From assembly GCA_903877125.1 (NCBI GenBank), contig CAIRCM010000152.1, positions 1 through 40,164 of the forward strand: a stretch of 40,164 nt of DNA. The letters run 5' to 3'. Shown piece after piece: positions 25,931-33,468 of this stretch. Position numbers and translations under genes: made by a program. Under the pieces are notes generated by a model that was not told where the DNA came from, did not search any database, and saw only the letters and a list, made by a program, of their open reading frames with translations. Each line of letters starts with the position of its first letter. Positions within the stretch are counted from its first letter, which is position 1. Source of the stretch: an uncultured Acetobacteraceae bacterium (GTDB lineage: Bacteria > Pseudomonadota > Alphaproteobacteria > Acetobacterales > Acetobacteraceae).

Positions 25931-26871
25931 GCGGTTTCCCCGTATTCGATCGTGTGGCAGAGGCCGCCTGGTGCCAAAATCCCAGGCATCGCGCGCGGCA
26001 GATCGGCGAACGGCGTCGGCCCCTCCAGCAACCCGTCATAGGCCGGATCGGCCAACAGATCGAGCGCAAGGGCCAGTCGTTGCGCGTAGCTCCGCCGGCC
26101 GCGCATCGGATTGGCCACCGCCCCCACCTGGGAGGCGATCAACCGCAGGCGCCGCGCATGAAACGCCTCCCCCAGCGGAACGGCCGGCGCGCGATCGCCA
26201 TACCAACTCGCCTCGACGATCCGCCCCTCGAACGCCGCGCGGTCCAATGCCAAACGCAGCCCGGCCTCGGATGCCGAGGTGTGAACGATCAAATCCTGGT
26301 CCCCCGGTGCGTCGCCGGGCATAGAGAAGCGTTCCACCAGCGCGGCCCGCGCCGGCAGCGTATCGACAACCGTGACGGTCGTGCCGGGGATCCGGCGCAG
26401 CAACGACGCCGTGAGCAGGCCGACGACCCCGGCGCCGATCACCATGATCCGCTCGCCGACCAAGGGCGCCGAATCCCAAACGATATTGACCGCCGTTTCC
26501 ATTTTTGCAGCCAAAACCGCTCGGCGATCCGGCACGGCATTGGGGACGGGGATGCACATCGATGCTGGGGCGTTAAAAATATCCTGATGCGGGTGCAGCA
26601 CGAAAACCCGGTCGCCTTCCGGCAGCCGCCCGACGGCGCAATAACCGTATTTGACCGGAAACGGAAAATCCCCGCACATCAGCGGTGCCCGCATCGCGGC
26701 GAACTGACTGGGCGGCACCCGGCCGGCGAACACCAGTGCCTCGGTCCCGCGCGAAACCCCGGACGCGATCGCCCGAACCCGGACCTCGCCCTCGGCCGGA
26801 TCGGCCAGGATTTCGGTCCGTATCTCGCCCGCCCCGGGCGCTGTGGCCCAGAAGGCACGCGCCAGCGTCAT
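25918..26871 (-). CDS. zinc-type medium-chain dehydrogenase homologue
   Basis: A 317-residue protein of the medium-chain dehydrogenase/reductase superfamily. The N-terminal GroES-like part includes EGEVRVRAIASGVSRGTEAL and GYCAVGRLPEGDRVFVLHPHQD. The nucleotide-binding half starts with IMVIGAGVVGLLTASLL (about residues 141-157), the Rossmann loop for NAD(P). Structural-zinc cysteines are absent and the catalytic-zinc Cys/His set is incomplete, so it may be a non-zinc or reductase-type member. It overlaps the RibD-like reductase by 4 bases upstream and the PTPS homologue by 13 bases downstream. The three enzymes probably act on one small molecule. The substrate is unknown. Confidence 0.82.
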   Translation of the reverse strand: MTLARAFWATAPGAGEIRTEILADPAEGEVRVRAIASGVSRGTEALVFAGRVPPSQFAAMRAPLMCGDFPFPVKYGYCAVGRLPEGDRVFVLHPHQDIFNAPASMCIPVPNAVPDRRAVLAAKMETAVNIVWDSAPLVGERIMVIGAGVVGLLTASLLRRIPGTTVTVVDTLPARAALVERFSMPGDAPGDQDLIVHTSASEAGLRLALDRAAFEGRIVEASWYGDRAPAVPLGEAFHARRLRLIASQVGAVANPMRGRRSYAQRLALALDLLADPAYDGLLEGPTPFADLPRAMPGILAPGGLCHTIEYGETACSA

Positions 26872-27563
26872 ACCCGGCGCACCAGGGGAATATCGACGAG
26901 CAGGTCGTCGCCAAGGCGGTGCGTCGTCCAGACAAACCGCTTCGCGTCGGCGAGCCGCACGGCGGGAATGCCGCCCCCCATCAGCAACGGCGCCACGGTG
27001 ACATGCAGCCGGTCCAGCGCATCCGCGCGCAGAAAATTGCCGACCGCGATGCCCCCGCCTTCGATCAGGATGCGGCGCAGGCCGCGCGCGGCGAGCGTGG
27101 CCAGTATCGCCCCGATGTCCATGCCGAAGGGGCCGCGGGGCACCGTCACGACCTCGGCCGTGCCATGCACGGCCCCGCCTCCGCCGCCGGAAGCACAGAG
27201 CAGCAGCGTTTCCGGTCCGCTTTCAAAGACCTGATAATGCGGCCCAAGCCGGCGTTCGGTATCCAGGACCACGCGCACAGGGCTCGGTCCCGGCACCAAC
27301 CGCGTGGTCAGGCGGGGGTTGTCCGATCGCACCGTCGCCGACCCCACCACCACCGCATCGCAGAGCGAGCGCAGCCGATGCGTGTGCGCCAGATCCTCGG
27401 GGCCGCCGATCCAACAGGATTCGCCGTCCTTCGTCGCGATATAACCATCCAGGGATTGCGCGGCGCGCGCGATGATGAAGCAGCCGTCCGCAGCTGCCGG
27501 CATCGCCAACAATGGGTCATAAAGCGGCGCGAACCGCGTGGTTTCGGGTGGCCCCTGATCCAT
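26868..27563 (-). CDS. RibD C-terminal/dihydrofolate reductase-like NADPH reductase
   Basis: A 231-residue stand-alone homologue of the reductase half of RibD. It begins the domain with CFIIARAAQSLDGYIATKDG, then TVRSDNPRLTTRL, the strand RRILIEGGGIAVGNFL (about 158-173), and VTVAPLLMGGG near the end. There is no deaminase half. The nearby ribD supplies both functions of the riboflavin pathway, so this copy likely reduces a different pteridine- or pyrimidine-like ribosyl substrate. It is the first gene of the minus-strand trio and is divergent from ribD across a 119-base gap. It overlaps the dehydrogenase start by 4 bases. Confidence 0.85.
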   Translation of the reverse strand: MDQGPPETTRFAPLYDPLLAMPAAADGCFIIARAAQSLDGYIATKDGESCWIGGPEDLAHTHRLRSLCDAVVVGSATVRSDNPRLTTRLVPGPSPVRVVLDTERRLGPHYQVFESGPETLLLCASGGGGGAVHGTAEVVTVPRGPFGMDIGAILATLAARGLRRILIEGGGIAVGNFLRADALDRLHVTVAPLLMGGGIPAVRLADAKRFVWTTHRLGDDLLVDIPLVRRV

Positions 27564-27610
27564 ATTGCGAGCGTATCATGCCCGGTTGAGGTCTGGAAAC
27601 ACGCGGATAT

Positions 27611-27646
27611 GCCGTCACGCCGACGTGATCGTCGCGACGGCTTTTT
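27611..27646 (+). terminator. intrinsic terminator-like hairpin in the ribD leader
   Basis: GCCGTCACG at 27611-27619 pairs with CGCGACGGC at 27633-27641, with one mismatch, and is followed by TTTTT at 27642-27646. It reads on the plus strand 37 bases before the ribD ATG. No plus-strand gene precedes it, so a role as leader attenuator is possible. No FMN aptamer sequence (the RFN element) was found around it. Confidence 0.4.
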
Positions 27647-27682
27647 GCCCCCTGGCCTCGGCCCGGCTATCCTCCCGCGATC

Positions 27683-28789
27683 ATGGCTTCGAAACCGGAC
27701 GATCTTCCCCATATGCGTGCCGCGCTGGCCCTCGCGCGGCGGGGGCTTGGCGCGACCTGGCCCAATCCGTCCGTGGGTTGCGTCGTCGTGCAAGGCGGGC
27801 GTGTTGTCGGCCGTGGGGTGACAGCGGTGGGCGGCCGGCCGCATGCCGAACCGCAGGCCCTCGCCATGGCCGGGGACCGAGCGAAGGGCGCGACGGCCTA
27901 TGTGACGCTGGAGCCCTGCTGCCACTGGGGCAAAACCCCGCCCTGCACCGACGCTTTGATCGCCGCCGGCGTGGCCCGCGTGGTGGTCGCGACGATCGAT
28001 CCGGACCGGCGGGTCGATTCGCAGGGCGTGGCCCTGCTGCGCGCGGCCGGAATCGCGGTCGATGTCGGCCTGCTCGAAGACGATGCCCACGAAATACTCG
28101 CCGGCTATTTCCGAAAGATGCGAACCGGCGCCCCGCTGGTGACCTTAAAGCTCGCCACCACATTGGATGGCCGCATCGCCACCCATGCCGGGGAAAGCCA
28201 GTGGATCACCGGTGAGGCCGCTCGGCGTATGGGCCACGCGATCCGGGGCCGGCACGACGCGGTCATGGTCGGTGTCGGCACCGTGCTGGCGGATAATCCT
28301 GAACTCACCTGCCGCATTCCCGGTTTCGCGAAACGCCAGCCGGTGCGGGTCGTGGCGGACAGCCATTTGCGCACCCCGCTGACCACGCGGCTGGTGGCCA
28401 CGGCGCGCGAGACGCCCACCTGGGTCCTGACCCGCCATGACAGCGATCGGGCCAGGCGAAAAGCTTTCGAGGAAGCCGGCGTCACGCTGGTCGACGTCCG
28501 CGCCGGGTCCGCCGGGCTCGATATGACAGACGCCATGCAGGCGCTGGGCAAGGCCGGCATCACGCGGCTGATGACCGAGGGTGGCGGACAAATCGCGGCA
28601 GCCCTGCTTCGCGCCGATCTTGTCGACCGGCTGGCATGGTTTCATGCTCCTGCCACAATGGGCGGTGACGGCTGGCCGGGCGTCCAGGCGTTCGGCCTTG
28701 AAAAACTGGCTGACCTACCCCGATTTACACGCACACGGGTCACCCCGCTGGGCGACGACCTGCTGACCGAATTCACAAGGCACCGATAA
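27683..28789 (+). CDS. ribD: bifunctional riboflavin deaminase-reductase RibD
   Basis: Performs two steps of riboflavin synthesis: deamination of the pyrimidine from GTP cyclohydrolase II, then NADPH reduction of the ribosyl chain. Residues 1-145 are the zinc deaminase, with HAEPQAL (His54, Glu56) and EPCCHWGKTPPC (Cys79, Cys88). Residues 146-368 are the reductase, with LKLATTLDGRIATHAGESQW and the late LMTEGGGQIAAALL. The 368-residue length is standard. It starts the plus-strand operon ribD-ribE-ribBX-ribH-nusB, one base before ribE. Confidence 0.97.
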   Translation: MASKPDDLPHMRAALALARRGLGATWPNPSVGCVVVQGGRVVGRGVTAVGGRPHAEPQALAMAGDRAKGATAYVTLEPCCHWGKTPPCTDALIAAGVARVVVATIDPDRRVDSQGVALLRAAGIAVDVGLLEDDAHEILAGYFRKMRTGAPLVTLKLATTLDGRIATHAGESQWITGEAARRMGHAIRGRHDAVMVGVGTVLADNPELTCRIPGFAKRQPVRVVADSHLRTPLTTRLVATARETPTWVLTRHDSDRARRKAFEEAGVTLVDVRAGSAGLDMTDAMQALGKAGITRLMTEGGGQIAAALLRADLVDRLAWFHAPATMGGDGWPGVQAFGLEKLADLPRFTRTRVTPLGDDLLTEFTRHR

Positions 28790-28790
28790 T

Positions 28791-29390
28791 ATGTTCACCG
28801 GAATCGTCACCGCCCTCGGCACCGTCCGAGCGATTGAGCCTTTGGGGGGCGGGAAGGACATGCGGCTGGTGATCGCCGCGCCCTGGCCCGATACCGAGTC
28901 AATCGCACTCGGTGCGTCCATCGCCTGTTCGGGATGCTGTTTGACGGCGGTCGAGTTGCGGCCGGATTGCTTCGCCGTGGATGCGTCGGCCGAGACGCTG
29001 GCCTGCACCACGTTGGGCACCTGGACGGTGGGAACGCGGGTGAATTTGGAGCGGTCGCTGAAGGTCGGCGACGAACTGGGTGGGCACATCGTGTCCGGCC
29101 ACGTCGACGGGGTTGGCAAGGCGCTGTCCAAGACGCCGGAAAACGGCTCGATCCGCTGGCGCTTTCAGGTGCCCAAGGACCTCGCGCGCTTCATCGCCGC
29201 CAAGGGCAGCATCGCGATCGACGGGACATCGTTGACCGTGAACGACGTCCAGGGCGATACCTTCGGCGTGAACATCATTCCCCACACCGCTTCCGTCACC
29301 CGCTTCGGTTCCCTGGCGCCCGGCGACGCGGTCAATATCGAGATCGACATGCTGGCACGCTACGTCGCCCGCCTCGCGGAGACACAGTAA
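28791..29390 (+). CDS. ribE: riboflavin synthase alpha chain
   Basis: Dismutates two molecules of 6,7-dimethyl-8-ribityllumazine to riboflavin. The 199-residue protein has two lumazine-binding repeats. The first starts MFTGIVTALGTV and contains ACSGCCLTAVEL. The second contains GGHIVSGHVDGVG and later IDGTSLTVNDV. Length and start are canonical. It follows ribD by one base and ribBX follows by one base, so all three are read together. Confidence 0.97.
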   Translation: MFTGIVTALGTVRAIEPLGGGKDMRLVIAAPWPDTESIALGASIACSGCCLTAVELRPDCFAVDASAETLACTTLGTWTVGTRVNLERSLKVGDELGGHIVSGHVDGVGKALSKTPENGSIRWRFQVPKDLARFIAAKGSIAIDGTSLTVNDVQGDTFGVNIIPHTASVTRFGSLAPGDAVNIEIDMLARYVARLAETQ

Positions 29391-29391
29391 G

Positions 29392-30546
29392 ATGGAAAAC
29401 CTGATCCTGCCCGACGTGCTGCGCGCCGAGCTGTCCAGCTATCTCGCCAGCGCGGAAGAACTGATCGAGGAAGCACGGAACGGCCGGATGTTCATCCTCG
29501 TCGACGACGAGGATCGGGAGAATGAGGGCGATCTTGTTATCCCCGCGCAGTTCGCCACGCCCGACGCGATCAATTTCATGGCCAAATACGCGCGCGGCCT
29601 GATCTGCCTCGCGCTGACCCGCCAGCGGGTCGAGAAACTCGGCCTGTCGCTGATGTCGCAGCAGAACGGCACCCGCCACCAGACCGCGTTCACGGTGTCG
29701 ATCGAGGCGCGCGAAGGCGTGACCACCGGCATCTCGGCGGCGGATCGCGCGCATACGATCGCCGTTGCGACCAATCCGGACAGCACCCGGGAGGACATCA
29801 CCACACCCGGTCACGTGTTCCCGCTGCTGGCGCGCGAAGGCGGCACGCTGGTCCGCGCCGGCCATACCGAAGCGTCCGTCGATATTGCGCGCAAGGCAGG
29901 CCTCGCGCCGGCCGCGGTAATCTGCGAGATCATGAACGACGACGGCACCATGGCTCGGCTGCCCGATCTGGTGACCTTCGGCCAGCGGCATAACCTGAAA
30001 CTCGGCACCATCGCCGACCTGATCGCGCATCGCCGGTTGACCGAACGGCTGGTGCGTAAGGTGGAGGAGGGGGCGTATCAGCATCCCGCCGGCGGCGAGT
30101 GGAAGGCCATGGTCTATGCCAACACCGTTGAATACCAGGAGCATTTGGTGCTGGTGAAAGGCGACCTCTCCGGTCCCGAACCGGTGCTGGTGCGCATGCA
30201 TGCAGTCGATCTGCTGGACGATATGACGGGCGCGCCGCACTGGATCGCCGTGCACGACGCCATGCATGCCATCGGCGATGCCGGCCGCGGCGTGATCGTG
30301 TTCATCCGGGAGCATCAGAAGACCGCGCTCGCCGACCGGGTGCGGCTGCTGGGCACGACGCCACGGCCGCAGCGGGCGTTGCGCGATTACGGCATCGGCG
30401 CGCAAATCCTGTTGGACCTCGGGGTCAAGGACATGGTCCTGCTGACCAACAGCCGCCGCACCGTGGTCGGGCTGGAAGGCTACGGCCTGAACATCATCGA
30501 ACAGCGGCCCATTCCGCGCACTGTCAACGAGAAGCCAAAAGCATGA
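29392..30546 (+). CDS. ribBX: DHBP synthase with degenerate GTP cyclohydrolase II domain (RibBX type)
   Basis: Residues 1-215 are a full 3,4-dihydroxy-2-butanone-4-phosphate synthase, making the four-carbon unit of riboflavin from ribulose 5-phosphate. Evidence is DDEDRENEGDLVIPAQF, QQNGTRHQTAFTVSIEA and VRAGHTEASVDIA. Residues 216-384 align with GTP cyclohydrolase II, but the zinc segment is lost: where active enzymes have Cys-x10-Cys-x-Cys after VLVR-H-E, this one reads VLVRMHAVDLLDDMTG with no Cys. It therefore fits the RibBX variant described in Proteobacteria, in which this half has no cyclohydrolase activity. A separate ribA should exist elsewhere. The 3' end overlaps ribH by 4 bases. 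Confidence 0.9.
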   Translation: MENLILPDVLRAELSSYLASAEELIEEARNGRMFILVDDEDRENEGDLVIPAQFATPDAINFMAKYARGLICLALTRQRVEKLGLSLMSQQNGTRHQTAFTVSIEAREGVTTGISAADRAHTIAVATNPDSTREDITTPGHVFPLLAREGGTLVRAGHTEASVDIARKAGLAPAAVICEIMNDDGTMARLPDLVTFGQRHNLKLGTIADLIAHRRLTERLVRKVEEGAYQHPAGGEWKAMVYANTVEYQEHLVLVKGDLSGPEPVLVRMHAVDLLDDMTGAPHWIAVHDAMHAIGDAGRGVIVFIREHQKTALADRVRLLGTTPRPQRALRDYGIGAQILLDLGVKDMVLLTNSRRTVVGLEGYGLNIIEQRPIPRTVNEKPKA

Positions 30547-31025
30547 GCACCCAAGATGCCGCCCTACCCTCCGCCCCGCCGGTGCGGGGACCGGCGCCAC
30601 GACTGCTGATCGTGCGCGCGCCGTATTACCGCGATGTGATCGATGGCTTGACCGCCGGGGCGGTGCGCATCCTCAACGAGGTGTCGGCGACGCACGAAAT
30701 ATTGGATGTGGCGGGGGCGTACGAACTGCCGCAGGCAATCCGTCTGGTTCTGCGGGGCGATCAGCGTTTCGATGGTTTTGTTGCTCTGGGGTGCATCATC
30801 CGGGGAGAGACGGATCACTACGATTTCATCTGCAAGGCCACGATGGACGGCATGATGAACGTCTCCCTGCAATTCGGCCTGTGCACCGGCACCGGCCTGC
30901 TGACCTGCGACACCTTGGCGCAGGCCGAGGCCCGGTCCGGGCAGGATGGGTTCAACAAAGGGGCCGAGGCAGCGTCCGCTGCCCTGAAGCAGATCGACGC
31001 GGCACGCCGGTTTGGCGCCGCCTGA
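30543..31025 (+). CDS. ribH: 6,7-dimethyl-8-ribityllumazine synthase
   Basis: Condenses DHBP with the ribitylaminopyrimidine to form lumazine, the substrate of RibE. The 160-residue length is standard. Landmarks are LLIVRAPYYRDV, VAGAYELPQAIRLVL (phosphate and ring contacts) and FVALGCIIRGETDHYDFIC, which holds the catalytic His. A Gly-rich C-terminal segment and NKGAEAASAAL follow. A short Pro-rich N-terminal tail precedes the fold. The gene overlaps ribBX by 4 bases and nusB by 1 base, so it is tightly coupled. Confidence 0.96.
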   Translation: MSTQDAALPSAPPVRGPAPRLLIVRAPYYRDVIDGLTAGAVRILNEVSATHEILDVAGAYELPQAIRLVLRGDQRFDGFVALGCIIRGETDHYDFICKATMDGMMNVSLQFGLCTGTGLLTCDTLAQAEARSGQDGFNKGAEAASAALKQIDAARRFGAA

Positions 31026-31504
31026 TGTCTGCTGCGCCGAAGGCTCGGCCGCGCACGGCGTCCCGCGTCGCGGCTGTGCAGGCATTGTTCCAGAGCGAGC
31101 AGGCTGGGGATAGCGCGGAGACCGTGATCGACCAGTTCGTGCGCCACCGCCTGGGCGCGCTCCCCGGCGCGGCGGATTTCGAGGACGGGCGAATCCCGGA
31201 CGCCGAAGTGCCGCTGTTCGCCGCCATCGTGCGCGGGGCGGTGCGTCAGCAGGACACGATCGACGCGATGCTGTCGGATGCGTTACCCGCGGACTGGCCG
31301 TTGGGCCGGATCGACCCGGTGCTGCGCGCTGCGCTGCGGGCAGCAGGCGGAGAGTTGGCGGGGGCGACAGCCGCGCCGGCGAAGGTGGTGATCAACGAGT
31401 ATCTGGACGTCGTGCGCGGATTTCTGACCGGACCGGAGCCGGGGATCGCGAATGCGGTGCTGGATCGGTTGGCACGGGTGTTGCGGCCGGGGGAGTTTGA
31501 GTAG
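31025..31504 (+). CDS. nusB: transcription antitermination factor NusB
   Basis: An RNA-binding all-helical protein that works with NusE (S10) on boxA of rRNA operons. The 159-residue protein has the family pattern ASRVAAVQALFQSEQAG at the N-terminus, IVRGAVRQQDTIDAML in the middle, DPVLRAALRAAGGEL, and VVINEYLDVVRGF, with PGIANAVLDRLAR near the end. Its ATG overlaps the ribH TGA (TGATG). The ribH-nusB pair is widely conserved. Confidence 0.95.
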   Translation: MSAAPKARPRTASRVAAVQALFQSEQAGDSAETVIDQFVRHRLGALPGAADFEDGRIPDAEVPLFAAIVRGAVRQQDTIDAMLSDALPADWPLGRIDPVLRAALRAAGGELAGATAAPAKVVINEYLDVVRGFLTGPEPGIANAVLDRLARVLRPGEFE

Positions 31505-31534
31505 GGTTAACGCCGGACACCTTGCAGGGAAGAC

Positions 31535-32320
31535 ATGTCGTTCGATGTCTATCGACAGTATCTGACCGATATTTATCGTTCGCCCGCGACCGGCAAGCCG
31601 CTGCAACGCAACAGTGCGGTCGATTATGTTTCCCGACTGCGCAATCTACAAAACCTTTTACGGATCGATCTTGAACACGCCGCGCCGTCGGTGTTGCGGC
31701 AACTGCTGGGAAACTTGCGAAACGACCCCGTCCTGTTGCAGGCCAGGAGTGCAAAATTTATCGGCGATGTTGCCCCGGCCATCAGGCTGTACGCCGATTT
31801 TATGGAAACGGCTGAAAATGCCGGGGCGACGATATTGCTGCGGGCAGCCGATCGCCTCCAAGCAGCGGTCGATGCTGACCGGCTCGCCGACCCCGTGGGG
31901 TTCTTGCGTGATGTTGCAAAAACGATCCAGACCGAAGTGCAATCCATCGTCGCCGCTCGGCGTGGGCAGGAACGGTTTCGCGCCGATCTGTTTCGTCAAT
32001 GGCACGGAAGGTGCGCCGTGACGGATATAGACCGCGCCGAGCTGCTCAGGGCGTCGCATATCAAACCATGGAGCGTCAGTTCCGATGCCGAACGTGTCGA
32101 TCCGTTCAACGGCCTGCTGCTCGCGGTGCATGCCGATGCGCTGTTCGATCGTGCCTTGATCTCCTTTGGCGAGGGGGGCGAAATGCTGGTGTCGGACAGC
32201 TTGTCGGACCGGGAGCAGACGCTGTTCGGATTGTTGCCGCCACGACGGACCATTCCGCTGACCGCCGCCCACCAGTCGTATATGCAGCACCATCGGGCGC
32301 GGTTCACGTCAGGGCTTTGA
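31535..32320 (+). CDS. HNH endonuclease family protein
   Basis: A 261-residue protein. The C-terminal part (about residues 150-225) is an HNH nuclease of the HNH_2 type: GRCAVTDIDRAELLRASHIK, with the catalytic His in ASHIKPW, then DPFNGLLLAVHADALFDRAL, which supplies Asn and the last His. The N-terminal ~145 residues are helical with no domain I recognise and may bind DNA. Such genes are scattered through genomes as solitary nucleases, often near defence or mobile elements. No methylase or partner adjoins it here. It starts 30 bases after nusB with an AGGGAAG ribosome binding site. Confidence 0.85.
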   Translation: MSFDVYRQYLTDIYRSPATGKPLQRNSAVDYVSRLRNLQNLLRIDLEHAAPSVLRQLLGNLRNDPVLLQARSAKFIGDVAPAIRLYADFMETAENAGATILLRAADRLQAAVDADRLADPVGFLRDVAKTIQTEVQSIVAARRGQERFRADLFRQWHGRCAVTDIDRAELLRASHIKPWSVSSDAERVDPFNGLLLAVHADALFDRALISFGEGGEMLVSDSLSDREQTLFGLLPPRRTIPLTAAHQSYMQHHRARFTSGL

Positions 32321-32332
32321 ACACAACCCATC

Positions 32333-32360
32333 TTTAGCCCAGCCGGCAATTGCGTATAAT
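32333..32360 (+). promoter_or_regulatory. putative promoter of the DUF2237 gene
   Basis: A perfect TATAAT at 32355-32360 lies 31 bases before the ATG at 32391. The best -35 is a weak TTTAGC at 32333-32338, 16 bases upstream. A GGAG ribosome binding site follows near 32380. In this GC-rich context a perfect -10 is notable. Confidence 0.4.
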
Positions 32361-32390
32361 CTCACCTCCGACACATGCGGAGCGTGACCG

Positions 32391-32798
32391 ATGCCGTTCG
32401 ACGAATCATCCTCCCCCCGCCGGGGCCGCCGTCCGCCCAAGAATGTCATGGGCGGCCCTCTCGAATTGTGTTCGACCACCCCGCTCACCGGGTTCTTCCG
32501 CAACGGCTGCTGCGAAACCGGTCCCGAGGATATCGGCAGCCACACCGTCTGCGTCGTCCTGACGGCCGCATTCCTCGAATTCAGCAAGGGCATCGGCAAC
32601 GACCTCTCGACCCCCCGCCCTGAATTCGGCTTCGACGGCCTGAAGCCCGGCGACCGCTGGTGCCTCTGCGCGCCCCGCTGGCAGGAGGCGCTGGAGCACA
32701 ACGCCGCGCCCAAGGTAGTCATGCGCGCGACCGAGGAAGGTGCGTTGCGCTACTGTGCCCTGGTCGACCTCACGCGGCACGCCATCGATCTGGCATAG
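32391..32798 (+). CDS. DUF2237 family protein
   Basis: A 135-residue protein of a small conserved family without an assigned function. Almost the whole length matches the family: LELCSTTPLTGFFRNGCCET, GSHTVCVVLTAAFLEFSKGI, GNDLSTPRPEFGFDGLKPGD and RWCLCAPRW. Conserved cysteines (LC, GCC, CLC) suggest metal or thiol chemistry, which is an inference. The first ~18 residues are a charged tail. The gene has its own probable promoter and converges on the phosphoesterase gene with a 29-base overlap. Confidence 0.9.
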   Translation: MPFDESSSPRRGRRPPKNVMGGPLELCSTTPLTGFFRNGCCETGPEDIGSHTVCVVLTAAFLEFSKGIGNDLSTPRPEFGFDGLKPGDRWCLCAPRWQEALEHNAAPKVVMRATEEGALRYCALVDLTRHAIDLA

Positions 32799-33468
32799 CC
32801 CAGGGTTCGGCGATCCCCAGCCCCCGCACCTCGACCCCGCTTGGAAGAGTGGCGCTGTAGGACCGGTGATGGTGCCCATGCACGATCAGCCGCGCGCCCG
32901 CGTCCCGAGCGAGCTCGTCCAGAACGGCGAAACCATGTTCGTGGGTCGTGGGGGCCTCATGCGCGACCAGGATATCGAAACGTTCGGCGGCAAGGCGTTC
33001 GACATCCTCGGGGAAAATCGTGTCGCGGTGCCATAGCGGCAGCCCGCCGCGCCAAATCTCGTCAGGACGCAGGGCATTTAGAAACGCCTCCCGCGTGCGG
33101 AACCGTGGGGCGCCGGCGGCGGGGTCCCAGACGCGGGGCCGAAACACCCCGGGCAGGCCGGCGATGCGCAGGCCGTGCAGTTCGGTCACGCGCAGCCCCA
33201 AATCGCCCGCCGGCGCGGCACCCGCCAGATTGTCGTAGGCCGTTTCCGTCTCTGTATCGTGGTTGCCGAGGATCCAGCGCACGTCCCATCCCGCTTCGAT
33301 CGCCGGTGCCATGATCGCCGGCAGCGGTGCCGTGCAATCGCAATCTCCCAGCAAAATCAGCGTGCCGGACATGCTTCCAAGGCAGGCTCGTATGATCGGG
33401 GCGAAATTCCGATGCGGATCCCCAGCGAAGAGGATGGGCGTCAATTCGCGACCGCGGCCGCGACCCAT
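32770..33468 (-). CDS. calcineurin-like metallophosphoesterase
   Basis: A 232-residue cytoplasmic phosphoesterase with the two-metal motif set: GDPHRN (D-x-H), LLGDCD, LGNHD, an isolated His in VAHEAP, and VHGHHHRS. The order and spacing fit the family. The substrate could be a nucleotide, a phosphodiester or a phosphoprotein and cannot be read from the sequence. Its start overlaps the end of the amidase by 28 bases, so the two genes are probably co-transcribed. Confidence 0.88.
   Translation of the reverse strand: MGRGRGRELTPILFAGDPHRNFAPIIRACLGSMSGTLILLGDCDCTAPLPAIMAPAIEAGWDVRWILGNHDTETETAYDNLAGAAPAGDLGLRVTELHGLRIAGLPGVFRPRVWDPAAGAPRFRTREAFLNALRPDEIWRGGLPLWHRDTIFPEDVERLAAERFDILVAHEAPTTHEHGFAVLDELARDAGARLIVHGHHHRSYSATLPSGVEVRGLGIAEPWAMPDRWRAA

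Noticed and set aside
27564-27682. FMN riboswitch before ribD
   Set aside because: The conserved aptamer blocks (GGGCGGGG-type and GGCGGTA-type) were not found in the leader.
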